Shown: positions 48,045-58,242 of the stretch, piece after piece
How positions within the stretch are numbered: position 1 is the first letter of the stretch
Layout of the letters: the number at the start of each line of letters is the position of its first letter
NCBI GenBank assembly: GCA_948144175.1
Contig: CANXME010002087.1
Coordinates: 1,671,501-1,735,500 of the forward strand
Source of the DNA: Closterium sp. NIES-65
Lineage: Eukaryota > Streptophyta > Zygnematophyceae > Desmidiales > Closteriaceae
Length of the DNA: 64,000 bases
Direction: 5' to 3'
Position numbers and translations under genes: made by a program
Notes under the pieces: generated by a model
The model's database searches: none
What the model saw: only the letters and a program-made list of their open reading frames with translations
Told to the model about the DNA's origin: nothing

Positions 48045-48328
48045 TGTTATGGTCACAATAGGCTCCAATTTGCTTAAAATGAAAGATAGAGTGCACAGTT
48101 GGATTTCTGCACAACGGCTTTAAACGTACATAGCGTTCTGATCACAGCCTCAAATGACCTGATTCAACTTGGATCTGGAGCGTCTTCAAGTCTCCTATAA
48201 TAGGAAGTTTTAATCGCACAATTTCACCAAGTATTGACGACACAACGTTGGTTTGAACAAACGGCACTATGGTAGCCACTATAGTCTTAGAACACAAATG
48301 AGGAAGAGCTACGAGTTGGGAATGATTC
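48045..48328 (-). repeat. LTR fragment of the copia I family
   Basis: Plus-strand TGTTATGGTCACAATAGGCTCC through GATTCAACTTGGATCTGGAG to CGAGTTGGGAATGATTC is the reverse complement of 56396-56694, the 3' part of the copia I LTR. It ends where the gypsy M LTR begins, so M probably inserted into it. Confidence 0.8.
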
Positions 48329-48678
48329 TGTAAGGAAAATTATTTTTCCTTACTTTGCGTCCCTACTCAGCGAGTACACCACTATTCCAACCAACAACAC
48401 CCAACAGTAATCTCTTACCACTTGCGACATTCGCCTCAACACTTCTCCCGCCACTGTTCACGACGCGACCCAACCTCACGGTTTGGTTGGTAACCCGCGC
48501 TCCGGACATCCGCCTCGTCATTTCCCAACCTCGACGCCATGCCCGTCGCGCACCCCAGTTTCACGCATTACCATTAGCACTGTAGTTTCACTAAATATTC
48601 TTCGCTCATAGCTTCGCTCATTGTACTCTTGCTTCGATATTGCAACTCTCGTTCGATCACTCAATTGCATTCGTAACA
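48329..48678 (+). repeat. 5' LTR of gypsy M
   Basis: 350 bp, TGTAAGGAAAATTATTTTTCC to GCATTCGTAACA. The first 25 bases are nearly self-complementary (GTAAGGAAAA/TTTTTCCTTAC). The right end is fixed by the PBS two bases downstream. The left end is inferred from the TG start and the abrupt end of the neighbouring LTR fragment. Confidence 0.65.
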
Positions 48679-48680
48679 CT

Positions 48681-48693
48681 TGGTATTCAGAGC
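48681..48693 (+). other. Primer-binding site, gypsy M
   Basis: TGGTATTCAGAGC equals the initiator-Met complement with one inserted T. E and H carry an extra A at the same place, so an extra base in this site is common to the gypsy elements here. Confidence 0.75.
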
Positions 48694-48865
48694 GTATGAT
48701 CCCTTTCTTGGACCGCACCCACACCTTCGCTTCCCCACTATCTCTTTTTTTTTTGGGGGGGGTGGATGTCTCTCAGCGAAACAAGCATCGCCGCTCGTAG
48801 TGCTCTCTCGTAAGCACGCACGGCCACGACAAAGACTCTTGCTGAGCTTGCCCGACACCCCCGCC

Positions 48866-49418
48866 ATGGCCGAATTCACTCTTGCGAATCTAATATAGGA
48901 GCAACTCGACTGTCTCGTGCGCCAAGTCAAAGAATTGGCACTCAAAATTCCAACACTTACGACGGAACGTGACTCCGCGCTTCAGCAATCCACGGTGAGT
49001 GCTCCAGCGCCACCATACGTACTTGCAAATGCACCTGCACAATCAGAGGAGGCGATCGTCATCTCATCAGGCACAACGACACAAAATGACAGCATGGGAC
49101 AGCGCTCAGGCGCAGCTAGTGATGGTGGATGGTGCCGCCCAATCGATGCCTAACATGGAGAGGAACGCGGTCGCGCCAAGCCCGCGGGAGCCTCGTGAAG
49201 CCTGCCGGCACTTGGAATTCGCGGGGCCAAGTGGCGACCATGCCATCATGGCACCAATGCCACTCAAGCCACAGCGCCCGCCCTGCTTCGACTTGAGCCA
49301 GCGTGGAGGTCCGACGATTCAATCGTGGGTCTTCACGATGAACGTCTTTTTCGACGTGAACTATGTCAAGTCGGACGCAACAAAGATCCGATACGCCGTC
49401 TTGCTACCGAGGGGTCCC
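48866..49418 (+). pseudogene. Gypsy M gag, N-terminal part
   Basis: MAEFTLANLI then a stop at 48896, continuing EQLDCLVRQVKELALKIPTL and, after a frame change near 49110, PCFDLSQRGGPTIQSWVFTM NVFFDVNYVKSD. The last blocks match the start of a gypsy gag domain (FxGxxxxxxxWLxxMxxYF type). The frame is interrupted at LLPRGP by copia L's LTR. Confidence 0.65.
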
Positions 49419-49546
49419 TGAGACAACTAGAACGAGGAGGGAATGACTAAGTGAAAGTTGGATACAAATACAAACCCCTAGAAAGCTGTACCCCATATGT
49501 GCTTCCCCACTATAGCCTACAATAGCTATGTCATATAAATTTGACA
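49419..49546 (-). repeat. 3' LTR of copia L
   Basis: 128 bp, plus-strand TGAGACAACTAG to AAATTTGACA, next to CACCCCCATCGGAAAAGTGG, the purine tract in reverse. It resembles the C and B LTRs in the middle (GTACCCCATATG, CCCACTATAGCCTAC). Confidence 0.85.
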
Positions 49547-49592
49547 CACCCCCATCGGAAAAGTGGGGGAGAACAAGGGGTCACAAGACCAG

Positions 49593-51202
49593 TCAAGCAA
49601 AGAAAAGCAAAACAAGCCCAGGGTGGATCACAACGTCACCACACATTCCGAGCACAAGGTCAAGGCCACAAGGCCAGTTCACATGCAGGAGTACACATAT
49701 ATATATAAGGCTAGACAAGCAAGAGCAGGCGTATATATATATACATATATATATGTAACAGTACAAGCAAGGCCAAGAGGTAAGCAAGTGAGGCAAGGCA
49801 GGCACAAGACCCAGCTGAGTACAGAAGTGCTGATGATCACAAGGCGCAAGTGCCTTGGTGAAGATATCAGCAGTGTTGGCCTCAGAGGCCACGTACGCAA
49901 GACGCAGCTGACCATGCTGCTGTAGCTCACTAGCAAGGAAGTAGCGACGAGCAATGTGCTTCGTTCTGTGCTCCAGTCTGTGCTCTCGACACAAGGCCAG
50001 CATGGCCTTGTTTTCTACGTACAGCACTCGAGGAGAACGAGGCGGCTCTCCAAGGTCAGTCAGCAGGTAGGTGAGCAAGCGAAGCTCCTGTGCAGCCATG
50101 GCCCCGGCGTAGATCTCAGCCTCACAACTAGAGCCAAGAACTGAAGACGAGCGGGTGGCCCGCCACGAAACAAAGCCGGAGCCAAGGCTGAAGGTGTAAC
50201 CCTGTGATGACCGCTGCGTAGCCTGGTCGTCACCCGAAGAAGCGTATGCGTGCCCAGTGAGGACCACTAGACGTCGCTCTCCAAGCACAAGCCCCATGCC
50301 CGACATACTGCACAAGTAGCGCAATACCCTCTTCGCTACAGCCATATGCTCTGGTTGGTGTCTCCCAGGAGCAACATAGCGTGCCAAGATGCTAAGAGGG
50401 TATGCAAGGTAAGGTCGTGTGCAAGTCATCAGGTACATGAGGCAGCCAACAAGCTCTGGGTACGGACCGCTCGACTCTACGGACTCATCCGAAGGCAGAG
50501 CTGAGAGCGAGTGGCGAGTAGGTAGAGGAGTGGCGTGAGGCGAGGAGTACGTGAAGCCAAAGCGCTGAAGGACCTGCTGCACCATGTGTGACTGAGTTAG
50601 GGTAATGGTGCGGCATGCTCTATCATCGGTGATCTGCAAGCCAAGTAGCTGCGCAGTTCACCCAGGTCTGTGCACGTGTGTCTCTTCTGCAGCTCGGACT
50701 TCATATGGGCGAGTCCAGCATTGTCAGCTGTGGCAAAGACCAAGTCGTCGACGTACATGAGGATGTAGAACGGCGGCAAAGAAGTGTCGGTGCGCAGGAA
50801 CAGCGACGGGTCGGCAGTAGAGGGAGCAAACCCAAGAGCTGCAAGCGCAGTCCTCAGTGTGTCATGCCACTCACGCGGTGCCTGGCGGAGACCGTAGACT
50901 GGCCGCTGGAGGTTCCACAAGGTGCCAGGAGGAAAAGTCTTAGTGAAGCTAGGTGGGCGGTGCAGCCAGATCTCCTCGTGCAGGCTACCCTGCAAGAAAG
51001 CTGTGCTGAAGTAAAGAGAGTGAAGCTCGTAGTCGCGCTGAGTGGCTATGTGCAGTAGCACCCGAATAGTGGTCATCTTTGGGGTGGGAGAGAAGGTCTG
51101 AAAGTAGTCAACTCCCTGCCGCTGACTGAAGCTACGAGCCATGTAACGCGCCTTGAAGACAGGCAGAGAGCCCGGCGGCCGCTTCACGCTGAAAATCCAC
51201 AT
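49593..51202 (-). pseudogene. Copia L reverse transcriptase and RNase H
   Basis: Two overlapping minus frames, 51202-50597 and 50639-49593, meet at a one-base frameshift in RSYLACRSP/LQITDDRACR. RT: WIFSVKRPPGSLPVFKARYM, LYFSTAFLQG, PVYGLRQAPREWHDTL and intact YVDD (MYVDDLVFATAD). RNase H: GHAYASSGDDQA (altered from ADASWADDQA), EAEIYAGAMAAQELR, YVENKAMLALCRE with Glu for Asp. The frameshift and changed RNase H residues suggest it is dead but not old. Confidence 0.85.
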
Positions 51203-52146
51203 GCCACTGACGATGTTCGCCCAACGCGGGGGAACCTCGTCAACATAGGTGCCTTTGGACTTCTAGGAAGCCATCTCTGCGTCCATAGCTGCCTGCCACT
51301 GAGAAGTGTAGGGACCCTCTATCGCCTCCGCGTAAGAGCGCGGAGTCGGGATGTCAAGTGTATCCGAGTCTGCCTCAGGGGTAAGCAGTACGGACACGAG
51401 ATGAGGTGACGTCCGTGCGAAGGGCACACTCACCCCGGAAAGACGGAGGGCAGACAGATGCAGACTCAGCAACAAGACTAGCAGCGTAGTTTATACGAGA
51501 GTGAGCAGCAAAGTCGACGAGCTCAGCAACTAGGGCAGACGCAGCAGTAGACTCAAAGGAAGGGTCCGTGACGACAGTAGCCAGGAGAAGCGTGACAGTA
51601 GGAGTGGCAGCACGAAGAGAGTCCGACTCTGGGTCGGCAAGAGCAGGAAGAGAGGACTCAGGAGGAGAAGGCCAAGGGGCACGCAGAGGAGCAGTGGACG
51701 GACGCAGAGACATCCGGTGCGTGTCACAGACAGGAGGAGGACGCTAATGCGAACCGCGACCACTAGTGCGAGCAGCACGGACAGGCAACGCAGGGCAAGA
51801 CGCAGGCTCATGACGCTCAGCAAGAACTCCAGTAGGACCAGTGTAGGGAGAAGGAGCAGGCAGTGGGGAGGCAGGCTGTAACTGTAACCGGGACGGGACA
51901 GGCTGTGGACACTCTAAGGGAGGAGGAGGACCAGTAGAAGGCGGGAGACCAAGAACCTGCTGAAGGAGCGGAACAAAGTGCAGCCGAGGCCGCGGCAACT
52001 TCAGACACAGCAGGGACAGCACCAGTACCCCCAGCAGCAGCACCAGCGCCAACAGCACCTCCAGGTCCAGTACGTCCAGCAGCACTAGTAGCACCCCTAG
52101 TAGGAAGGACCCCCAGGCTCAGCACACCTAGCAGCACCACATTCAC
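51203..52146 (-). pseudogene. Copia L integrase-RT linker
   Basis: Contains the family blocks SLRPSTAPLRAPWPSPPESS and AATPTVTLLLATVVTDPSFE in one frame, DSDTLDIPTPRSYAEA in another, and Pro/Ser-rich stretches. It is shorter than the C linker: the GGAEP arrays are reduced to about 100 bp at 52020-52090, and no LREWFARRW motif is seen. Confidence 0.7.
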
Positions 52147-53475
52147 CAGTAACCTCGACAGGCTTGACTGCGTCTACCTGGGACACACATGAAGGGGCAG
52201 GACCCTGAGGGGGGAGGGGGTCTACCAGGGGGGGACCTGGCATAAGGAAGAGCGGTGGCGGGGGGAGGGACGGAGTGCAGTAGGGGAAGAGGCGGTAGTA
52301 GGGGACCGACTTGTCAAACGTGACGTCCTGGGAGGACAGAACACGGCGAGAGGTGGGGTGGTAGAATTGCCACCCTGGCGCGTCAGGGGGGAAGCCAAGG
52401 AAGACGCAAGGAGCAGCACGAGGGGACAGCTTGTCCGCAGACAAGTCGCGGACAAACGCCCGAGATCCCCAAACATGGAACGCATACGCATCGCCAACCT
52501 TCCCCGTCCACAGCAAAGCTGGTGAGGTCTCCGGCATGGAGGCCTTGGGGTGAAGGTTGATCTGATGCGCTGCGTACCGAACCGCAAACGGCCATAGAAA
52601 ATGGGGGGCAGCCGCATGCATCATGGACGTATGGGCGATGTCCATGACCATGCCAATGCGGCGCTCAGCAATCCCATTTTGCTGTGGAGAGTCCGGAAGC
52701 GTGAAGGTCTGGCGGATGCCTCGTGCATGACAGTAGGCTCGCAGAAGGCCAGAGGAGAACTCTCCGCCTATGTCAGAGTGCAGAGGCAGAGAAGGAAAGT
52801 CGGAGCCGAATCTCTGCCTGAGCAGGAGACGAGTTGCGCGGATTTAGTTGATCAACACCTCAGTGACATCACCCTTGCTGCGCAAGGGGAAGATCGTGGT
52901 GTAACGCGAATAGTCGTCAACTTCCAGCAGGAAGTAGCGCTCGTGACCCTGTCCACGGACGCGGGCCGGGCCCCACACGTCCATGTGAAGCGTCTGCAGT
53001 GGGGCCTTTGTCGGAGGAAACTGGGAGGAGTGAGGGGCAGCCCGTTGCCGCCCCTCGACAAATGGGACGCAGGTAGGGCCAGGCCCCGGAGGAAGGGGAG
53101 GGAGGGACCGGGGAAGACCAGAGACAAGGACACAGGAGGCTATGCCTCGGAGACGAAGTAGGGAGGGGTGACCAAGGCGGCGGTGCCACAGGAGAGTCTC
53201 GTGAGACAGGAGGCCACACGAGCAAGGGGCAGACTCAAGACTAGACCTGGACGCAGCAGCAAACACCTGATCCGATGCAGCTGCATGATCAGACGCAGGG
53301 ACAGGAGGAGATGCAATGGTTAGTGCGTACAGGCTCAACCGCGGGCGACGTGTAAACGTGGCCAAGTGTCAGCCCATCCGAGCGTCCGTTCAGTGGGTCA
53401 CCCGCTGGCTCGCAGGAGTGAACATGTGAACTCCCCCATCCAGTAGGTCAGCACCACTCACCAAGTTCATTATGC
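52097..53475 (-). pseudogene. Copia L GAG-pre-integrase and integrase
   Basis: Frame 53365-52844: FTRRPRLSLYALTIASPPVP, CGLLSHETLLWHRRLGHPSL, CVPFVEGRQRAAPHSSQFPP, LQTLHMDVWGPARVRGQG with the first Asp. Then DIGGEF (SDRGGEF expected) near 52765, and frame 52651-52097 from NGIAERRIGMVMDIAHTSMM to FRVWGSRAFV and VLSSQDVTFDKSVPYY. Stops and the DI change indicate loss of function. Upstream remains of protease (RVTH, HLATFT) reach 53475. Confidence 0.8.
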
Positions 53476-53489
53476 GAAACCGCCCAGTA

Positions 53490-53820
53490 CAGCACGTGGG
53501 AAGCGTGGTGCGCATGGCTTCGGGCGCGCTTTGAGCCGATCGCGGCTTCTATTTTGGCGTGTCAGAGACTGCGTACTTGGCGGCAGCTCAGATCGGTTCA
53601 ACGATATGAGCGGTTTTATCGCATTATGCGAGCAAGTCGGTTACATGCACGAAGCGGAGCGAGTGGACCGTTACGTTGGAGGGCTGAAGCCGGACGAAAT
53701 CATTGTTGTTCAGGATCCATCTCTTTGAGAGCTTACAACGAACTCATTACTCAACTAAACGCAAATCCGCTCGGTAGGATTGTGCGCCTTAGGCTTAGCT
53801 ACCATCTCCAAGTTGAATGA
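53490..53820 (+). pseudogene. Gypsy M gag continuation
   Basis: ADRGFYFGVSETAYLAAAQI-type sequence overlaps, in the next frame, SDRFNDMSGFIALCEQVGYM then HEAERVDRYVGGLKPDEIIV, and RAYNELITQLNANPLGRIVR. The F-x-AL-x-EQVGYMHEAE-x-VDRYVGGLKP order is typical of Ty3/gypsy gag (FxxLxxQVPxMxExxxxxxFxxGLxP). Several frame changes. Confidence 0.7.
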
Positions 53821-53829
53821 GTCGTATGG

Positions 53830-54450
53830 AGTGAGAACCAAGTAAAAATATCCAGCGGCCTCATGACTAGTATTGTAGAGGAAGTACAAGCATTAAGGCA
53901 TAGAATGTTGGAGTTGGGAAATTCAAGAGAACCATGAGAGGGAAGGGGTTCTCCAAGAGCCAGGGAAGGATGGTAGGAACCTTCCTAGCTGTAAGGATGC
54001 AACCCTCGTCATGAGGTCCTTGAGGTGTCACATGCAAAATCCAATCTAGTTGGATTTTGCCTAGCTGTTGCAACCTATGCTAGAAACTTCTAGCCACCCC
54101 AATCCAAAAATCAAAGTTGCCTTTCTAACCACTCAACCAATGATCCCTTTATAGTAATGTTCAAATAATCAACCAAATTAGATATAACCCCAAAAGGTAA
54201 TAAGAAATCCAAGTCTTGGAAATTTTGTAACTTGGGCGATCTTGGTCGGAATAAGGCGATCTTGGTGTTGTTGGAAAGCTCTGGTTTTCCCCTGCATGAT
54301 CGATCATTTAAACTTGGAGAAAAACACAGAGATGAAAAAATCCAACAGCCATGCACAATGACATATGCTCATGCAAACAATATACGCATGAATAGCACGA
54401 GCACTCGGCAGGACGTTAGGATGACATGCACTCAAAATGATGTGCATCCA
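53830..54450. repeat. AT-rich insertion in gypsy M, possibly R1-related
   Basis: The gag frame is lost here. Sequence with GAGAGGGAAGGGGTTCTCCAA, GTTGGAAAGCTCTGG and CATGATCGATCATTTAAAC has the same style as R1 (AGAGGGAAGGTCCCAAGAG, TCGGAAAGCTCTTAAG). I could not align it well. An internal inverted pair AAAATCCAATCTAG-TTGGATTTTG lies at about 54034-54058. No coding signal. Confidence 0.45.
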
Positions 54451-54559
54451 ACAATCATGCTAAGCGGACTCTCGAATTTCAACCAGATTCTCGCGCTCGC
54501 CAATAAAATTGACATTCAGCGCCATCCGAGACTGGCGTCCTACTACGGACATCGCCCTT

Positions 54560-54747
54560 GGGGATTGTTCGAGCACGCCACCGTACATGTCGTTGCGACA
54601 AATGCAGCTGCCGCACCGTTTAAAGGGCGCTGCTTTGCTTGCAATTGGCTGGGCCATCCCAAGAGTGAATGCCCAGAGGAGCTGAGGCACCGCGGAGCAG
54701 AGCGGGGGAGGGAGTCTCCAAGGCAAGGAAACGCCAGCAGTCAGTAG
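54560..54747 (+). pseudogene. Gypsy M nucleocapsid zinc knuckle
   Basis: VVATNAAAAPFKGRCFACNW then LGHPKSECPEELRHRG. CFACNWLGHPKSEC is an intact C-X2-C-X4-H-X4-C knuckle, which binds nucleic acid in gag. It ends at a stop at 54745, and the protease region follows. Confidence 0.78.
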
Positions 54748-54799
54748 GAATCAGGCTAACTACTGACGGGACTGCCTGCTCGCCCAACCCCACCGACCC

Positions 54800-55150
54800 T
54801 CACCGAGTAACAGTACCGATTTACGCCATCGATTGGGCTCGAAAGAATAAGGAGGGTACATCGACGGATTGCCTAGTACTGATCTACGCAAAATTAAAGG
54901 GAGCAGCAGTGAAGATTTTTATCTACGGAGGAGCAAGTCACAGGTTAGTTAATACCGCAACCGCACGGAAACTACAACTGACAATTAGCAGGTGTTTACC
55001 GAAGATAACTTCTATAACGGGAGCTAGACTACGGGCCAAGCATGGATGCTCGTATGATCTCTGCGTTCGTTCGTCCCTTGGTAGCTTTCCTAGTGCACAC
55101 ACTGCTTGCTAGTTTACGGGGCAATTTTGGCAATAGTTTTCACTCGAGGA
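54800..55150 (+). pseudogene. Gypsy M aspartic protease remnant
   Basis: TDCLVLIYAKLKGAAVKIFI then YGGASHRLVNTATARKL. It aligns with the gypsy protease start (LIDGGASHxFV), the catalytic Asp reading Tyr. It decays into unreadable sequence by about 55150. Interpretation rests on the GGASH block and its position after the knuckle. Confidence 0.6.
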
Positions 55151-55199
55151 AGTTGACAACGAAGGTACAATCAAGTTGGCAAGACAAGACTACATTAGA

Positions 55200-55863
55200 G
55201 CTAGCATTCAGGTTGGTTGATTGCCAGCATAGCATGGTCGACCGCGTTCCAGCACGATTTGGTTGACCGTGCTCCAGTAGTGCAAAGTCTGCGGCGTGCC
55301 AACGCTGCAGGTCGACGGCATGCCAGCGTTGCTCCCATAGTACAGCATCGCACCAGCTTTGCAGGTGCTCGCAGTTGATTGGCATGCTGTGCCTCATCAC
55401 CTACACAGCGCACACATCAAGTTGTCATCGTGCTGACGACTGCACCAGATTGGCCACGTCGACCTCAGTATACCACCACCAAGGTCGGTCTCGCCAACTT
55501 CGCCTGAGCGACCGTCGCAATCCTCCGCAGAACCTCGTCAGCGTGGTAACCTGGTCGACCGGGCAACCAAGTCAACCAGCTGCTCCTGTATGTGCTCGTT
55601 GACCTCCCAAGTCGACGACCACATCCAGTCGACCTCACCAGGTCGACCACATCCTTGGTTGACCAGCTCCAGGTCGACGTCACTTCTGGTCGGCCAGCTC
55701 TACGTCGACCAGCACAATTGTGAGCTGACCACCCAAGTCGGCTACCCGAAGTTGGCGTCACCAAGTTGACGCCCCTTCTACGTCGGCGCCAACTTCCAGG
55801 CCGACCTCTTGAGGTCAGCGACTTCCCAAGTTGGCGACCTCGCAAGTCAGCGACCTCGCCATG
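55200..55863. repeat. GTCGACC / AAGTTGGCG degenerate minisatellite
   Basis: Units such as GGTCGACCA, CCAAGTCGACGACC, AAGTTGGCGTCACC and AGGTCAGCGACTTCCC recur every 12-25 bases, with gradual change from GTCGACC to AAGTTGGCG/GTCAGCG. GTCGAC is self-complementary, so many local hairpins are possible. No coding assignment is made. It separates gypsy M from copia I. Confidence 0.72.
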
Positions 55864-56693
55864 TTGGTGCAACCCTACAGTTTGCACTCGGCTTGTTGTC
55901 CGTGTGCGTGCATGTGTGTGTGTGTATGGAATGATATGAGGGCATGGGATAATATATATTTCATGCTTATAATTGTGTGTGAATGTCGAGTCATGATGTC
56001 GAGTGTGTGTGTCGAGTCAATAGCGAGTTATCGCTAGACGCGCGTTACGCGGTCGTTTGTGTCTCGCGCGCGGTTTTTATTTTTGTCGTGCGCGGTTTCT
56101 ATTTTGTCCTGTGTCGAACGTTCGGTGTGTCGCAGGTGTGTGCAGCAGACCCATCAAGAACTCAAGGATGAGTTTGTGGTGAAGAGCCCGAGCCTTGGTG
56201 TCAAGCCTCAAGTGATTTCGAAGCTCGCCAAAAGGGTGCACCTCAAGATATTGAAGATAGTTACATTACTTTGTGTAGTGTAACATTTCACTTGGTGTAG
56301 GTCCTAGTGAAGGGTAGTTTCGAGACCCTTCGTGGTTGGGGACAGTGTGGCACTGTTCTACATCACTGTACCTCGGCTCTCGGGGTTTTTAGGAGCTGGG
56401 AGTCATTCCCAACTCGTAACTCTTAATATCTCTTCCTATTTTGTGTTCTAAGACTATAGTGGCTGCCATAGTGCCGTTCGTTCAAACCAACACTGTGTCG
56501 TCAATACTTGGTGAAATTGTGCGATCTAAATTGCCTGATGTAGGCGACGTTCAGACGCTCCAGATCCAAGTTGAATCAGGTCATTTGAAGTTGTGACCGG
56601 AACGCTATGAACGTTTGAAGCCGCTGTGCAGAAATGCGGCTGTGCACTCTATCTTTCGTTTTAGGCACATTGGAGCCTATTGTGACTATAATA
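55864..56693 (+). repeat. 5' LTR of copia I (start uncertain)
   Basis: The right end GACTATAATA is fixed by the PBS. The left end at TGTTGGTGCAACC is inferred from the TG start and the end of the minisatellite. The last 300 bp recur, inverted, at 48045-48328. It contains GGATAATATATATTTCATGC, a TATA-like stretch at about 55948. No second LTR of this element is in the window. Confidence 0.6.
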
Positions 56694-56727
56694 AGTGGTA
56701 TCAGAGCCCTTTGGAGCAGTTTCGACA

Positions 56728-57678
56728 ATGGCTGGACCTGAGGAAAGGGGTGGCAGAGGTGCTGGTGGCAGAGGAGAAGCCCAAGCTCGAGGCCAACCCC
56801 GTGATTCAGCCATGGCGCCTGTGCAATCAAGTGTTGGGCCATCTAGGGATGAGCCTAGAGTGTTTGGCCTTGACAAGTTCAATGGTGACAACTTTGCTGA
56901 GTGGTCCTTCAGAATGGAGAACATATTTGACCACTATGACCTGCTGGAGGTAATGGAAGGAACGGAGAAGCGTCCCGAGAACGACCCGGAGAAGAGCCCG
57001 TGGGTGCGGAAGAGCGCACAAGGCTACCTCCTACTTTGGCAAGCGTTGGGGAGCAGCCAAATCCGTCACATCAAGCCTTTCCAGCGTGAACCAGAGAAGG
57101 GACCAAAGGCATGGGCTGCTCTCAAGGGTGTACACGCTCCTGCAACAGCGGCGGTAGCTGTGGTGTTGGAACGGCAAATGGCGACACTACGAATTGAAGA
57201 GGATGAAGCGGTTGAAGAAGGGGTGCAGAAATTCTTCGACTTATTGACGCGGCTTGAGGGAGCTGATTTGAACTATAGTGAGCTCCAAAAGAAGACCAAG
57301 TTGCTGGCCCTACTCCCTGAGTCATGGTCCTCGCTCATCATCAACCTTAATCGCGACTTGCCCCGCCTCTCGCTTGAAGACGTGAAGCGAGCTATCCTTC
57401 AAGAGGATTTCCGCCGCCGTGAGTTGGCGAGTGCGGATGGCGCTGGGGCAGCGAGCATCGGCCGTGGATATGGTCAAGGAAGAGGTAGAGGACGAGGGGG
57501 AGGAAGGTTTGGTGGCAGCAACTTCGGCGGAGGCCGCGGGAGTGGCGGTTACAGTAGCGACGACAAGAGCTACGGACGCGGTCGCGGCCGATTCGACGGC
57601 GAGTGTCACTATTGCCACAAGAGCGGACACATGTGGCGCGACTGCTACAAACTCCCTGATGGTTGGACTCCTGCTTAA
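56728..57678 (+). CDS. Copia I gag
   Basis: 316 codons from the first ATG after the PBS (MAGPEERGGRGAGG). Capsid-type domain: VFGLDKFNGDNFAEWSFRME, LLEVMEGTEKRPENDP, LKGVHAPATAAVAVVLERQM, LLPESWSSLIINL. Then an Arg/Gly-rich basic stretch (GYGQGRGRGRGGGRFGG) and zinc knuckle CHYCHKSGHMWRDC near the C-terminus. A TAA at 57676 ends it, but the family sequence continues (GQESRGVGG), and in copia J this codon is CAA (Gln), so the stop is probably a mutation. Confidence 0.85.
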   Translation: MAGPEERGGRGAGGRGEAQARGQPRDSAMAPVQSSVGPSRDEPRVFGLDKFNGDNFAEWSFRMENIFDHYDLLEVMEGTEKRPENDPEKSPWVRKSAQGYLLLWQALGSSQIRHIKPFQREPEKGPKAWAALKGVHAPATAAVAVVLERQMATLRIEEDEAVEEGVQKFFDLLTRLEGADLNYSELQKKTKLLALLPESWSSLIINLNRDLPRLSLEDVKRAILQEDFRRRELASADGAGAASIGRGYGQGRGRGRGGGRFGGSNFGGGRGSGGYSSDDKSYGRGRGRFDGECHYCHKSGHMWRDCYKLPDGWTPA

Positions 57679-58236
57679 GGCCAAGAGAGTAGAGGAGTAG
57701 GAGGAGGGAAAGGAAGAGGCCGTGGAGGCCGTGGCGGTCGCGGTGGCGGAGCTGCAAACATGAAGAGCGGAGACAACGACAAGGACCCGAGCAACGATCG
57801 GTTCCCGGGTCTATTCTACTTCGTGTCGACGCAAGTACCGACTGGTCCAGAGAAGGATGAAGGCATTGAGGAGCCAGCAGCTGTGAGGAAGGTGACTCTA
57901 CACCCTCAGGACTATTGGGTGATCGATAGTGGCGCTACCTATAGCATGACACCTCGCCCGGACTTGCTCACCGAACTCGAACCGTCACCGGTGAAGCATG
58001 TCACATCAGCTTTGCGGCAGCGAGCGGAGGTGAAAGGCATGGGCAAGGCAATGTTCAAGGGTGCTGATGAGAAGATGCTGAATGTGCTTTGGGTGCCCAG
58101 CCTTGCTGCCAACCTGATTTCCGTGCGGCGGTTGGCAAAGGCCGGCATGGACACAAACTCAAAGGGAGCCAAGACCTACACCGCAAGGCTTGGCGATCGG
58201 ATTCTTTGGGACCTTCATGAGGACAGAGATGTCTAA
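57679..58236 (+). pseudogene. Copia I gag tail and protease
   Basis: Frame 57760-58236: LFYFVSTQVPTGPEKDEG, then VIDSGATYSMTPRPDLL with an intact DSG, and KAMFKGADEKMLNVLWVPSL, LISVRRLAKAG. Copia J has an additional GLK-type residue group near KMVGLKNVLWV, so I has a small deletion here. The frame ends at a TAA at 58234 just before the pre-integrase frame. Confidence 0.8.
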
Positions 58237-58242
58237 AACGAG

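Larger units (their letters stand above)
49419..53475 (-). mobile_element. Copia L: 5'-truncated Ty1/copia inserted in gypsy M gag
   Basis: 3' LTR 49419-49546, purine tract GATGGGGGTG, then upstream on the minus strand RNase H, RT, linker, integrase, pre-integrase and the end of protease. It stops near 53475 without gag, leader or 5' LTR. Protein is closest by eye to copia C (long identical runs such as HSLSALPSDESVESSGPY). Frames are partly intact. Confidence 0.88.
48329..55150 (+). mobile_element. Gypsy M: degenerate Ty3/gypsy 5' portion split by copia L
   Basis: LTR 48329-48678, PBS TGGTATTCAGAGC at 48681, gag from 48866 to about 49418, copia L, gag continuation from about 53490, zinc knuckle near 54640, protease near 54950. 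RT and later parts are absent; a GTCGAC-rich minisatellite and copia I follow. The order and gag blocks support Ty3/gypsy, but the element is too decayed for a lineage. Confidence 0.68.

Noticed and set aside
48355..48724. Possible host promoter or gene start between repeats
   Set aside because: A PBS at 48681 and gag start at 48866 show this is the LTR of gypsy M.
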